Source of the DNA: Hypericum androsaemum
Lineage: Eukaryota; Streptophyta; Magnoliopsida; Malpighiales; Hypericaceae
Reading direction: 5' to 3'
Assembly (NCBI GenBank): GCA_963995505.1
Contig: OZ023198.1
Location: 13,011,141-13,075,140, forward strand
DNA length: 64,000 bases
In this document: piece by piece, positions 21,640 to 32,545 of the stretch
How positions within the stretch are numbered: the stretch's first letter is position 1
Layout: each line of letters begins with the position of its first letter
Notes under the pieces: model-generated
Databases searched by the model: none
What the model was told of the DNA's origin: nothing
What the model saw: only the letters and a program-made list of their open reading frames with translations
Translations under genes and position numbers: made by a program

Positions 21640-23110
21640 ATAATATTCCACAACGGTTGCTTTTTTGTATCGAATCGAGAAAGAGGTGTACGGATGGGTT
21701 GGTGATTCAAAAATGACAATTCTGTACTTGGGATGATTGTGAATTGAATCCAATCAAATTCATTTCGATACGATTTGTCAAAAAATTATAATTTAAATTC
21801 GACAAATTATAATCCGAGTTTGTACTTGCCAGCACCATCGTCCCTTCGTCGATGGGGTCATGGACTCATGGGAGACGTGCTCGTGACGTTTGCTTTTTTT
21901 TTCCCCTTTCTTTCTTAATTCTTACGTTTCCCCTCCCGGCTCCCTGCAAACAACTTCTTGTTTCAGTTCTCCTTTTTGGTTTTCTTTTTGAGTTAAATAT
22001 AGTAAAAGTTCAATTTAACATTTGTCACCAAATATTTTAAAACCATGTGATAGTGGTGCTCAAGTAACTGAAATCACAAGATAGCAAAATGGAATTTCAA
22101 CTTCGATTTATTTTTAAAAATAGACGATTAAAGAGTTACTTAATTAAGAACGTGATGTTAAACATTTTTTTTATCAAAACAATTGGTATTCAGATATTTC
22201 ATGTTCCATTAATGGATTTTTTTTTTAATTTGATAAATGTCCTGAATTAAAGACTTTTTTTTAGAAAGGTCCTGAATTAAAGACTTGATTGTGAGATGTC
22301 CTGATTTTGGATTGACTGGGGAACCGTCTCATCATTTTGCACATCAACTTGGACAAGGAATTTGAGATACATTAATCAACAATGGAATCCCTTGCGTTTA
22401 CTAACAATTCTTCATCTACAATGGAGAGTTTCAGTCCGCTCTTAGTTTGGATAGATCAACCTAGTAAATTTCGGATACGAAAAAGAATCTAATTATTTAG
22501 CTATCGGTAATTTTACCAAGGCCTTCCTATTTTGCCTTCGGATATTTTCATTCTGGGAGGGCTTTGTATTAAACTACGCACTTCTTTGTACATTATAACC
22601 TCACCATTCTATACATAACGCAAAGGAGTTGGATCTCCCAAAAGATTACAAGTCAGTCCCCTCGTCTGTGGCCCCGAGAAGTCGCTACAAGCAAGCTCCA
22701 TGGCCGGATCATGGCAATGGGACGCTTGCTGGCATCTTTTCCGTTTTCCCCGAGTAGGTGTCTGTCGGTGATTCTGCGAGTTTCATGCTTGCTAACGGTT
22801 TTTTGCTCGTATTTAGTTAGTTCGACTGTCAAGGGATACGATGCTTGCTAATATGTTGGCTGCAGTTGAGAGGTCCAGCTCTCCAGAAAATGACCTGTAG
22901 CTGTTAAAAAATGAAAGAATCAAGTTTCTGAAGTTTTATAGTCTGACTTGTCCTCGAACAAGAAAGTGGATGCATATAAAAGAGAAACAGAAGATGACAT
23001 GGATGCCCACAAACTTTCGGATAGATGCATCTTAGATCCAGCTTTTACCCCTGGCAATGACAAACAGACGTGATGAGAAATGGACATTACCTGGCGATCC
23101 CTTTGGAAAT
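21640..23110. other. Spacer between AGO1-A promoter and DnaJ-2 stop
   Basis: AT-rich sequence homologous to about 38590-39844 in block 3. The right part (about 22630-23110) is probably the DnaJ-2 3' UTR. A donor follows the DnaJ stop (GCCAG/GTAATG) and a conserved acceptor (AGCTACAG/GTC) lies near 22900, indicating a 3' UTR intron. No other gene seen. Confidence 0.5.
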
Positions 23111-26100
23111 TTATGGCCCGAATTTTGTGATTTCTCTTTTCAGCGGATAACATAAAAGCTTATCCCGGAAGGTCATAACGAGAATTATCCAGAGGAAACC
23201 TATCATAGATATACTTGACAGGAAATCTGGTCTGCGGCAATGTTGCAGCGATGTACATGTATTAATGCTCATCGATGCAAATCGTTCTTGATCCTGCCTC
23301 TGCCTGATGATTCAAAGGAAATAAAATATCTTATACAGCCCAAGCACCACATAATGAAGGAATTTGACATATCAGGAATGATGAACATATTCCTTCTTTT
23401 GCTATTGAGACCATCAGATATAAATCAAAATTAATTGCTTGGTTATGAAAATTGTAACTTAGTTCAGTATGCCATTCTTGATCAGATGAACATGCATCTT
23501 GTAGAAAAAGGAAGGTGGACATGCATCCAGGTTAGAATTACCACAAGAAATTTGTCAACGAGTTCCACATGGTTGAAAGACGCCTGGTTCCACGACCAGA
23601 CGAGCTGTTTCCTTCATCTCTGACCCTTTCATTTAAATTGCTTTTGAATCCATTTGGTTCTGTGAAAATCAGAAAACAAAATGTGAAAAGACCGCAAGTA
23701 TGATTGATACAATGCAGAACATCTGACAGGGCAAAACCATAACAGATTGATGTTCACGAGTATAATGGTAAACGATATGCATAAATATAAGAGTGCTTCT
23801 GGAAGAACTTAGGCGAAAAGACAGTTCTATACTGAATTCAAAGACTTATCTAAATAATCCTCAAAAGTACGTGACGGGGAACAAAGATAATACCTGAGAG
23901 AGAAAAGGTGGCATGCCCTTCACTGTAAGACTTGAGTGAAGCCAATTCCTTAATGAGAGCTCGTTCCTTCTCACTGCCATGTTTATCATAGTATTTAAGT
24001 TGGGAAGATACTGATTCAATGACACCAGCACGTAAAAACAAAATTGCAGCAAACAAAATCTCGAACGAACTCCCATGATTGACCTAGAGCTGTTAAGTGA
24101 GAAGGGGATGCATTGACTGCTACGTCACAGAGATTATGCATGGAATGTCATGAAACGTGTGCGAGCAACTTTTGATTTGATTCCCGGTGTCTCCTTTGGG
24201 ATGCTTGTGATGTTGGATTAGGTTTGTATGAAGAGAAGGGGGGTGATAGCAGGGAAAAGAGGAAAAAGAAAACAAAGGTACATAGAAGACGTTCGAGGAA
24301 ATGCAAGACAAGGAGGCCTTTTATTTTGTCTCTGGTGTTGCCTAAGGGTGTTTAATGTTCAAATCTGGAGGGGTTGGCTGGCTTTGGATTTGGCTCAATC
24401 AGGCATAAGAACGGAAGGACAAAAGAAAAGAGGCGTGGACAGTAAATTAACTTGGAGTTGTTGGGGTGAAGTTTTCCCCAGAGATCTAACATATAAATCT
24501 TCATTTGACACCAAAGAAGGACACAATTTGAATGAGAAGCTTAGTATTAAGAGGAATAGTTGACAGATAGTATATCAATTTGAAGGGGTAGGGATGCTGA
24601 CCTAATGGTTTTTGGGATCTGAACATTCACAATGAAGTGGTGATCACCTCGAACAGCAGGACGATTGATATCGGGAACACCCATATTTTTCAACTTAACT
24701 ACATCCCCAGGTTGAATCCCCGAAGGTACATGAAGCTCCTTTATTCCAGAAATTGTCTCCACCTAGCATTAATTTAGATGATCAATTGAACAAATCTTTC
24801 TCAGGAATAACAAGGGGATAAGCTCTAAAGACATGATGAAGCTAGCGACCCTGAATTCATGCTGTTCTTCAGAAATGAAATAACATGCAAATGAAAAATA
24901 AAAACAAATATCAAACATCATTCCAGTTGACAGATGCAACATAAAGAAAAAGAATACAGTCCAAAGTAGATCCTTTGCATCAATGTTTAGAGAACAAAAT
25001 AGAATCTGGGAGCCAGTCCACATCTGGAACACAGCCGCCTGATGTAGCTACCTTCAAGACAGCCCCCAGTATTGCTTCCGTATAATCAACAGAGACCTTG
25101 GAATACAAGTCGAGACCACCTCTCTTGATCCCTTGTTTTTCATTTACGTGGAGAACAATAAAGAGATCTCCAAAAACGCCCCTGGAAAAAGGTTATTTAA
25201 AGCAGGGCCAAGTAAACTGATGTGCTGTACATAAATGCAATAATAAGGTTTTGAGAATTCAAGTTTACAGGGAGCCGTTCAATAACAGTTTGTACCAGCT
25301 GATTCCAAAAAAATAATTCGCTTCTCTCGAAAAAAAACTCAAGGACAGTTAATAGGGCTGACACGAAGCGAACTCATTTATGTTTAACGATTTTGAAGGT
25401 CCCATTCATGCTGAGAAAGTTGATCCTAACTTGGATAAGTGTGCCTTTGACACTGACCAATATCAATGCACAACCAATTCACGGAAGTAACCGAAACATA
25501 CAGGAGAAGGTATTCTATGGGGTAATAACCAAACGATTCACGGAAGTAACCAAAATATACAGGAGAATGTACCTTATCAGGTAATAACAAAATGAGAAAG
25601 ACATTGTTTAATGACAACCTATCTGTATCAAAATTGCCCTCTCCTGGAATTTTCATAGCAGCCCCATCAGAAGCACCAGGCGGAATCACCACTTTCATAC
25701 TCCTTTTTGACTTGCTTTTGCCACAACCTTCGACATTTTGGACAATTTTCTGTAATTATCTTCCCCTTGCCACCACACTTTGAGCACATCGACACCTAGA
25801 AGTTACAGGCGACGCATCATTTTTGCATCTAACAGAACAGAAAGAAGATAAAGTACTCCCAGCTTACAGGGATGGACAAGTTTGAAGATATTTACTTACC
25901 TGGGACATGATTCCAAATGGTGTTCTCTGAGACTGCATTGTAGCTCCTTTACCGCCACAAGCACTACACGACTCAATGCAACTTCTGGATTTAGCACCCG
26001 TCCTGTTGCAGCTTTCACATGCATTAGCACTAGTAATTTCAATCCCCCTTTGTCCTCCTAGAACAGATTCTTCAAAGCTCAAACTCAGGTCGTACCTCAA

Positions 26101-27036
26101 AAAAGAACACCAATTTATTGAGAGAACAAGATAACTCATTTTCTGGTCTTTATCGCATTAGCAAAAAACAATGACATCAACCTTACCAACTAGGTTTCCT
26201 ATCGTCAACATGAAGGAGATAGATCACAAAGTTAATTCAATAAAACACTACAAAACCTCTTATAGTTATCTCATTGATAAACATTACGAAAAAGGTGATT
26301 ATAAAACGATTGGCATTACTGTATATCAAGTTGTTGGCGTTTCGTTTGCCCAAATCCGAAGCCACTGCCGCCATCTCCAAAACCTCCCCCGAAAAAACTG
26401 TCCGAATTACTAAAGAATGCACTGTACATTTCAAAAGGATCTACCTGAAAAAGTGGCAGGCATTACATAAGGATCGTGGAAGCAGGAGAACCAAACTCGT
26501 ATTACGACATACTCGAAAGAGCATCATATCCACCGAAAGTGATACTACCATAAATCTTACCCCGTGCGATCCACCGCCTGGCCCATCATATCCGCCCTGT
26601 AAACCATCCTCCCCAAAGCGGTCATACAAGGACCGCTTCTCTGCATCTGATAAAACCTACACGAAAGCCTCATCAACACTAACCGAAACAGTAACAGTCG
26701 GAACTCGGATGTACTAACATCCGATTACAACTCAGCACACAACTCAACCAAAACTTAAACGCAGGTTGCCGTACAAAGCAAAAGCTAAGCTCCACCGCGC
26801 CTTACAATCGGAACTAAGACACCGGCAACTCGTAAAGATAACAGCTAAAAAAACAGCGAAGCATTATTACCTCATAGGCAGCGCTTATCTCCTTGAACTT
26901 CTCCTCCGCCCCTGCCTCCTTGCTTGAGTCCGGATGATACTGCCACGAAACGACGCCGTTACAGACGGTGTTTTTAAGCACGTGGCCTAACAGAGAGATA
27001 GATATAGAGAGAGAAAGGAGGGGACCTTGCGAGCGA
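23111..27036 (-). pseudogene. Plastid DnaJ, copy 2: exon 1 lost and frameshifted
   Basis: Equivalents of exons 2 to 11 of DnaJ-1 are present, including [10 protein letters not shown] and zinc-finger exons. However, the sequence departs from DnaJ-1 at about 27037, inside exon 1, leaving only the last codons (KLARK) and no start, transit peptide or most of the J domain. In exon 6 an extra base turns CPKCRGSG into CPKCRRLW and shifts the frame. The first zinc repeat also reads CESCNRTG. The copy is therefore a pseudogene, although its splice sites are mostly conserved. Confidence 0.92.
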
Positions 27037-27880
27037 GTGATACAGATGTTAACCGAAGCCCATGGTCTAAACAGGCAACTATAAAGATTGACCTGCTGTT
27101 ATATCGAGAACTCCATTCAAGCACACCCACAAGCCAGGTGGTCAAGAATAGATCCTAAACTAAAATCTTCGCCCATGTGACTCGTGGGAGTCATATCCAT
27201 CGAAGCGGGCCTGATTCAAAGAAACTCTCTCGGCCCAAATGTTAAGGCACACCAGATACAAAACTAGATCCTTCGCCCATGTAGAACCATCGAAACGGGC
27301 CTGGATCAAAAGAAATACTCTCGGCCCAATAAAGAGGAAGCACCCGGCCCACCAAGAAGGAGGTTGCCTGCTGCCCCGAGAGGAAAAATCGCCAGCCCTA
27401 GGATTGCCGGAATGATCCGATCACGAACACCAACAGCTGCTGAAATCCTCGTCATCCTGCCCGACAGGAAGTGGCGCCTGTGAAAGGTGACCACAAGCCA
27501 TGGAAAATGAGGAGCGAGGAGAAGCAAGAGGAGAGGTGATTGAGGACCAGAGTCCACGTGGAGCTAGGGAGGAGGAGAGGTGGCCCCCATGATGAGGGGT
27601 CTGTTGAGATCGACGTCGGCTGGCGACCCCCGGAGAGAGAACCCCTAACCGCGGGGCTAGGGTTGAGAAGTCGCGGAGAAGAGCACCGCATGGGAGGGAG
27701 GCTAGCCCCCTCCTTAGCGGATGGGTGCCCCGCCATGGTCGCCGGCTGTGGAGCGACACTGGTGGTCCTCCCAAAAGCGATGCAAGTTTCAGACTCTCAA
27801 AATCGCCTCAAAATCGCCTTTGTTTAGGGTTTTTTTATTATGTCTTACTGATGCTTAATTGTCCCATGCCTAGATTTTTT
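27037..27880. other. Foreign segment replacing DnaJ-2 exon 1 and promoter
   Basis: About 840 bp with no counterpart in blocks 1 or 3. It takes the place of the 600 bp that in block 1 carries DnaJ exon 1 and upstream sequence (4254-4850). It contains an approximately 90-bp imperfect tandem repeat (CCATCGAAGCGGGCC at 27197 and CCATCGAAACGGGCC at 27287, each ending CTCTCGGCCCAA). The right half is GC-rich with open frames on both strands. No terminal repeats or known domain were recognised. Confidence 0.6.
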
Positions 27881-28817
27881 CATGTTTTGACCAGTGGGCT
27901 AGTCCTCAGCTACTTCGTTTTCTATGAGTAATTAACTTACTAGCACTGAATTATAAAAATTAAACTAGTGTCTACACACGTTATACATTTGAATTAAAAT
28001 GGTGTGTTAAGTGTACTTTAACATTTTTTGCCTTTGTTTGATTAATTATATTTAAACCAGATGTAGCTTCAAATGGTGATAAAAGTTTCCGACATATTTA
28101 ATACTGTTGTATTCTCAAAAACTCAAATTCAATTTGTTTATAGTTAAATTAGAACAATCAACTATTAACAAAAAAAAAACCTATTGATTTTTTCACCAAT
28201 TAGCACTCTCGTCTCTTAATTATCTAAACTAACCCACCACTCTTTCTCTTTCACTAAGTAATAGATTTTTTAACATGTTCCCTCAAACAAGATTCGCAGG
28301 GTCGCAGATTACACAGACTTTGACTTTACCAACATGCGAGAAATGAAAATCATGTGAGCACAACAATGAGCACGTGATCAACCTACTCTAATACAATGTT
28401 AGAATCTTCATATGGAACCCAAAACCTTAAGATAATACGTTTGTGGATTTTTAATACTTATAAACTAGCCCAACACTAGCAATATATAATTTTTAATAGT
28501 GTGTAAAGTGAATTTTAAATTTTTTTTGTTTTCTGTTCTTTAAATTTAAATCTAAGTCACATCTAACTTTTAATTGTATAAAATTCTCCCCACAAATATT
28601 TAATATTGTTGCATTCTCAAGCTAGAATCCGATATTTTTTGGTTAAGTTACAACGGTCAACTATTAACAAAAAAAAATTACCCATTGAATTTTTCAGCAA
28701 TTAGCACTGCCGCCTATTAATTATCTAAAAACTTTTAATGAATTATTAACCTTATTTATTCTTTCTGAAAGGTTTAACCCTATTTTCTCTAAACAATCGG
28801 CCGTCGTCTTGGATTAG
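27881..28817. other. AT-rich spacer of block 2
   Basis: Diverged counterpart of about 4850-5630 and 44260-45150. Nothing coding seen. Confidence 0.6.
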
Positions 28818-29560
28818 TGTTGGTATTGGGTTTTACACCCATGAATCCATGATTATCAACGAGTCCATGTGGTGGGCTTATGGGTCACCTCCATTTTTTG
28901 GGTGGCAAATTGATGCCACGTGGCTTCATAGTGTCATACATAGGCAAGCTACCAATGGTAGCCTTGCCACACGGAGGCTTAATCACCTTTGGTGATGACA
29001 AGAGAAGATGATTTCTCCTCTTTAAAAAGAGGAAGAAAAAGGTGATAAGTTCACTGAGGTGAACTTCTACACACATACAAAAAGATCAAATTATCAATTT
29101 GATCCCAAAATTTTCGATTCAACTCCGAGGCAGATAAATTCGTGAAAATCATTCTTACTTTAATTGATCGTAAGTAAGAACCAACCAATGACAGACCTCT
29201 GTTACAATCCTTGGGATATTATACTTCAACAAGTAAGTATATTTACGATTTAACAAATTCGTTCGTTATTTAATTAAGGTTGATAATGGTATGATTATGA
29301 TCTATAATTATTGTATATCAACCTTCATTGGTATTAGAGCGAGATGGCTTCTTGTTCTGGTTGTTAAGTTCAAAAATCGGATTTGTTGAAATTATTCTTT
29401 GGTAAATAGTTTCTGTTGTCCCCGAGTGCATAATCCAGAAAGTTCGGATGATTGAATTGAAATTATTGTACAAAACACGCATAAAAGGACTTCGTCCTTA
29501 TTTGCACACGGGTGAAAATCCCAGGTTCTAATATGATATTTGTGCGCGGGAACGCGTTTA
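28818..29560 (+). mobile_element. Truncated Copia-type LTR element: 5' LTR, PBS and short internal piece
   Basis: Begins TGTTGGTATTGGG right after the spacer sequence CTTGGATTAG. About 510 bp later comes TGGTATTAGAGCGAGATGG (29329), which resembles the initiator-Met tRNA primer binding site usual for plant Copia elements. The LTR therefore spans about 28818-29327. Only about 230 bp of interior remain before block sequence resumes (GGATTCTAGGATACAAC, about 29562, matching 46391). The right end and the matching spacer of block 3 (about 1 kb) are missing. This suggests a deletion that removed the rest of the element together with flanking DNA. Confidence 0.75.
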
Positions 29561-29561
29561 A

Positions 29562-29892
29562 GGATTCTAGGATACAACTTCCTTTTCAGATACACTTTTT
29601 CTACTTCAATTACTGCTCTCTTCTTTATCACCATCATTGACCAATGGCCTTTAATTTCAAAAAATTTCTTTTGTTTATCTAAATCCCGCACCTGGTTTGT
29701 AACGTCGGTTGACACTTACATTGGCTCAACGTTGCACCTCCTTTTTTCCCTTGTCGCCGTCTCTTCTTAATTCCTTTCCACTAGGTCAGTTGTTCTCTCT
29801 TTATTTATCTTTCTTTCGTTTCTTCTTGCTCCTTCCTGGTTGCTTGGAGAACGAATCATCCTCTTTCAGCGATTTCACATGGGCTGATTAAG
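29562..29892 (+). other. Putative promoter and 5' UTR exon of KUP fragment 2
   Basis: Counterpart of the conserved leader in the other blocks. The donor GATTAAG/GTGAGAG is at 29892/29893 and the acceptor AAGCTGCAG/GG at 30814/30815. Confidence 0.55.
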
Positions 29893-30865
29893 GTGAGAGT
29901 CTCTTGAACTAATTTACAAAATTAATTTTAAACTCTGTCAAATCGTTAACATCTTGTGTTATTAGAATAAATGTTGTTTTGTTACATCTGTGATATTACT
30001 TTTATTCTTTTAGTTCATTCAATAACAAACACATGTTATACTTTGGTTGAAAGAAGTTTAAAGTTTATGAAGAAATGACAATTAATCTTTGTGCACCAAT
30101 GAAAAATTGAATTCCTTGGGGATCAAAAGTCGATTTTGGTAGAGCGGGTGGTTTTTAATTGATGTATCAATAGAGTGAGTTTAATCTTTTGTTGTTATCG
30201 ACATGTTTCGCATGATCAAAATTGTTCCAATTTAATTGAAAGTTTTGAATTTGAATTTATTAAATGTAATAGGACAATTTTGTCATTCTTTTTCTCTTGC
30301 TAAAACAAATTAAATTTTGAATTGCTTGCATAAGTATAAATGCACGTTGAAGCATGTCGGAGTTTGGAAAGAGATTTTTTTATCCATATATTGCCATCCG
30401 ACTTCCGAAAAGTTTTAATGGTTTTTTGTCATTGCAATGAATTCTTTTACCTGTAATATCTTTGTCTTTTGGATGTAATAAATATATTTTTCAAGGAGAA
30501 AAATTAATGATATTTTAATACAGAAAACTACGCAATCTCAGAACGTACGTCCAATTCTAAACGTCTATTAGGATTCCCGAGGTTTCCATTTGATGCAAAA
30601 TTAAATTACACAACATAATCATATATGTTGTGTAAAGTATAAAAACCAGTTATTCATGTTTCGAGCCAGTAGCATTTGTTGGAGATAGTTGTAATTATGA
30701 TTAGTCGGTCCAGCAAATCTTCGGATTCGAGTCGCTATCAACCAAAAATATGTATTGTTGAAGTGATTAGTCGATGTTCTAATTTAGGAGTAGATAGGAG
30801 CAGACAAGCTGCAGGGACTTATTACATCAGTAACCACACAAACGTGAAGATCTTCGGACAATAAG

Positions 30866-31793
30866 ATGAAGGAGAGATGGAGGCAGACCCTCATCTTGTC
30901 ACTGCAAAGCCTTGGAGTGGTCTACGGTGTCTTAAGTACTGCTCCATTGTACGTCTTCGGGACGATCTCCACCGACGACTTCGCATCAGTCGATGTCGTT
31001 TACGAGTATTTCTCGTTCATCTTCTGGACTCTGACCATCATATCTTTGGTCAAGTACGTGCTGATCGTACTCGAGGCCGACGACGATGGCGAAGGTAAGT
31101 ACTTGACCGCAGTAAATGTGGCGGCCAATGATTCTTCTGATGCGTGTAGCCCTTTGCAGGAGGTACATTTGTGCTGTACACTTTGCTCTGCCGCCATTCG
31201 AAGGTCGGCTTGCTTCCGAACAATGACAGTACCAGCGAAATGATGCATCACGATGGAGAAACCTCGTGCAATATCAAGTTCAGGGCGAGGGCCCGGAAGG
31301 CCTTGGAGAAGCACAGGAATAGTCACTATCTGCTGCTCTTCTTGGTCCTGATCGGTGCTTGCATGATCATAGGAGACGGCGTGATCACTCCATCCATTTC
31401 TGGTTAGGGATTTCTGCTCAGTCCATTTTGGTTTCTCCCTTGTAATTCTTCATTGTTAATTGCGCTAACACGATCGCTCCCCTCTGCCAGTTCGATCAGC
31501 TTCGACGAGCCTTCAGCTAACGTTGTCTGACATAAGATGTAAGACACAAATGTCTGATCTGCTCACTAGTCTTAATGATATCCTGGTTTTTCTCTTGTTT
31601 TTCTCAAGATACAAATTCGGAGAAGAGGCAGGAGCATATATTGGATGCTTTACATACCTGGTAAATGTTTATTATAAGGAAATTGCTTTTCCAAAGATAG
31701 CTTGAGACAGTCGGTCAGATCGCAGGACGTTACACTAAATCTGATAACTTTGGGTTACTATATTCAGATGTACCAGTTCCCTCTGCCTGTGCC
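30866..31793 (+). pseudogene. Truncated HAK/KUP potassium transporter, copy 2
   Basis: Start codon, exon 1 (MKERWRQTLILSLQSLGVVY), exon 2 (through GDGVITPSIS, with its CAG acceptor intact) and exon 3 are kept. The small exon containing SEKRQEHILDALHT in the full gene is followed here by CCTGGTAAAT, where KUP-3 has CCTGTAAGT, which puts it out of phase. The gene ends in exon 4 at the same kinase joint as copy 1. About one quarter of a transporter remains, without most of the membrane core or the cytosolic C-terminus. Confidence 0.9.
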
Positions 31794-32424
31794 ATTCCAG
31801 TATGCAGATCATGTGCCTGTATAGTTTTACTGAATGCAGCTGACCCGAGGTACTCGGTAACATGATAGCGCCCAGCAATTACAGTGTTTAAGACAACATG
31901 GAAGTTCTTGTCCTCCTCGAAGCTACTTCTGAATGTCGTATATAAAAAGGTCCATATAAGTCAAGCTACATTGCCGATAACCCTCACACACTGAACCAAA
32001 AGCTATAATCTCCAAGAACTAGTTAAGAAGTGGAAGGCACAGTAGTCAACCACACCCCACCATCCAAGCAAAAGCAAGCATCTCGGGCTATTAATATTTT
32101 TGAGCATCAACCCATCTCGGGAAATACTTACTAGTTATTGAAGAAGAGAGATTATAACAGAGCCATTTCCGAAAAAAGCTATTGTTTTGACAGAGAAAAT
32201 TAGTGCCTTGTAGCAGCAAGGGGTGAGTAGGCCATATTGTTTTTTTTCCCCTTTCATCTGGAACATCTTTAACTTTCAGTTTTTGGCCGTCTTGGAGAGG
32301 GTATGCTTCACAAAAGCATGTGCTTTTATGAACTCATCATGACTGACCACAAGGTAAGAAGTGCAGCGGTGTAATGAAAGTCTAATCCGAAATTGAACAG
32401 CTACAGTCGCTGCATGAAATCACC
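31793..32424 (-). pseudogene. DYRK-kinase exon 3 and intron fragment, copy 2
   Basis: Corresponds to 56565 to about 57215 of the kinase gene: the start of exon 3 (minus strand, with ending CAGCTGACCCGAGGTA in plus orientation) and about 500 bp of the adjoining intron, including TAGTGCCTTGTAGCAGCAAG. It is joined to KUP exon 4 at the left and, after CTCTCAGCTACAAA, to the AGO1 3' flank at 32438. It is longer than the block 1 fragment, which has lost most of the intron. Confidence 0.88.
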
Positions 32425-32545
32425 TCTCAGCTACAAAATGAACCGGTTCCACAACCCCAAGCACAAACGTTGATTCGTTCCGAAAATACAGATAAGGAAA
32501 ACACAAGGTAGTCCACAACTTCGTCTCCGTCCGTAGCTGAGAAAT

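Larger units (their letters stand above)
15564..32424. repeat. Tandem block 2: AGO1-A, DnaJ-2, KUP fragment, kinase fragment
   Basis: Complete repeat unit, from the AGO1 3' flank (ATGAACCGGTTCC at 15564) to the kinase-intron fragment that precedes the same AGO1 flank at 32438. The spacing between equivalent points of blocks 2 and 3 is about 16.9 kb (AGO1 stops at 15673 and 32546). Homology covers introns and spacers, so this is a DNA-level tandem duplication and not retroposition. Confidence 0.92.

Noticed and set aside
22870..22905. A separate small gene ending in a conserved frame (SFSGELD...AANILAS) downstream of DnaJ
   Set aside because: Seen in blocks 2 and 3 behind a splice acceptor and after the DnaJ stop. 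A 3' UTR exon of DnaJ is simpler, and no start or domain was found.
27420..27830. A protein-coding gene in the GC-rich foreign segment
   Set aside because: Frames are open on both strands, as expected from base composition. No domain, splice pattern or homologous feature was recognised.
29329..29347. A tRNA gene fragment
   Set aside because: Resembles the primer binding site complementary to initiator tRNA-Met just inside an LTR. No cloverleaf sequence surrounds it.
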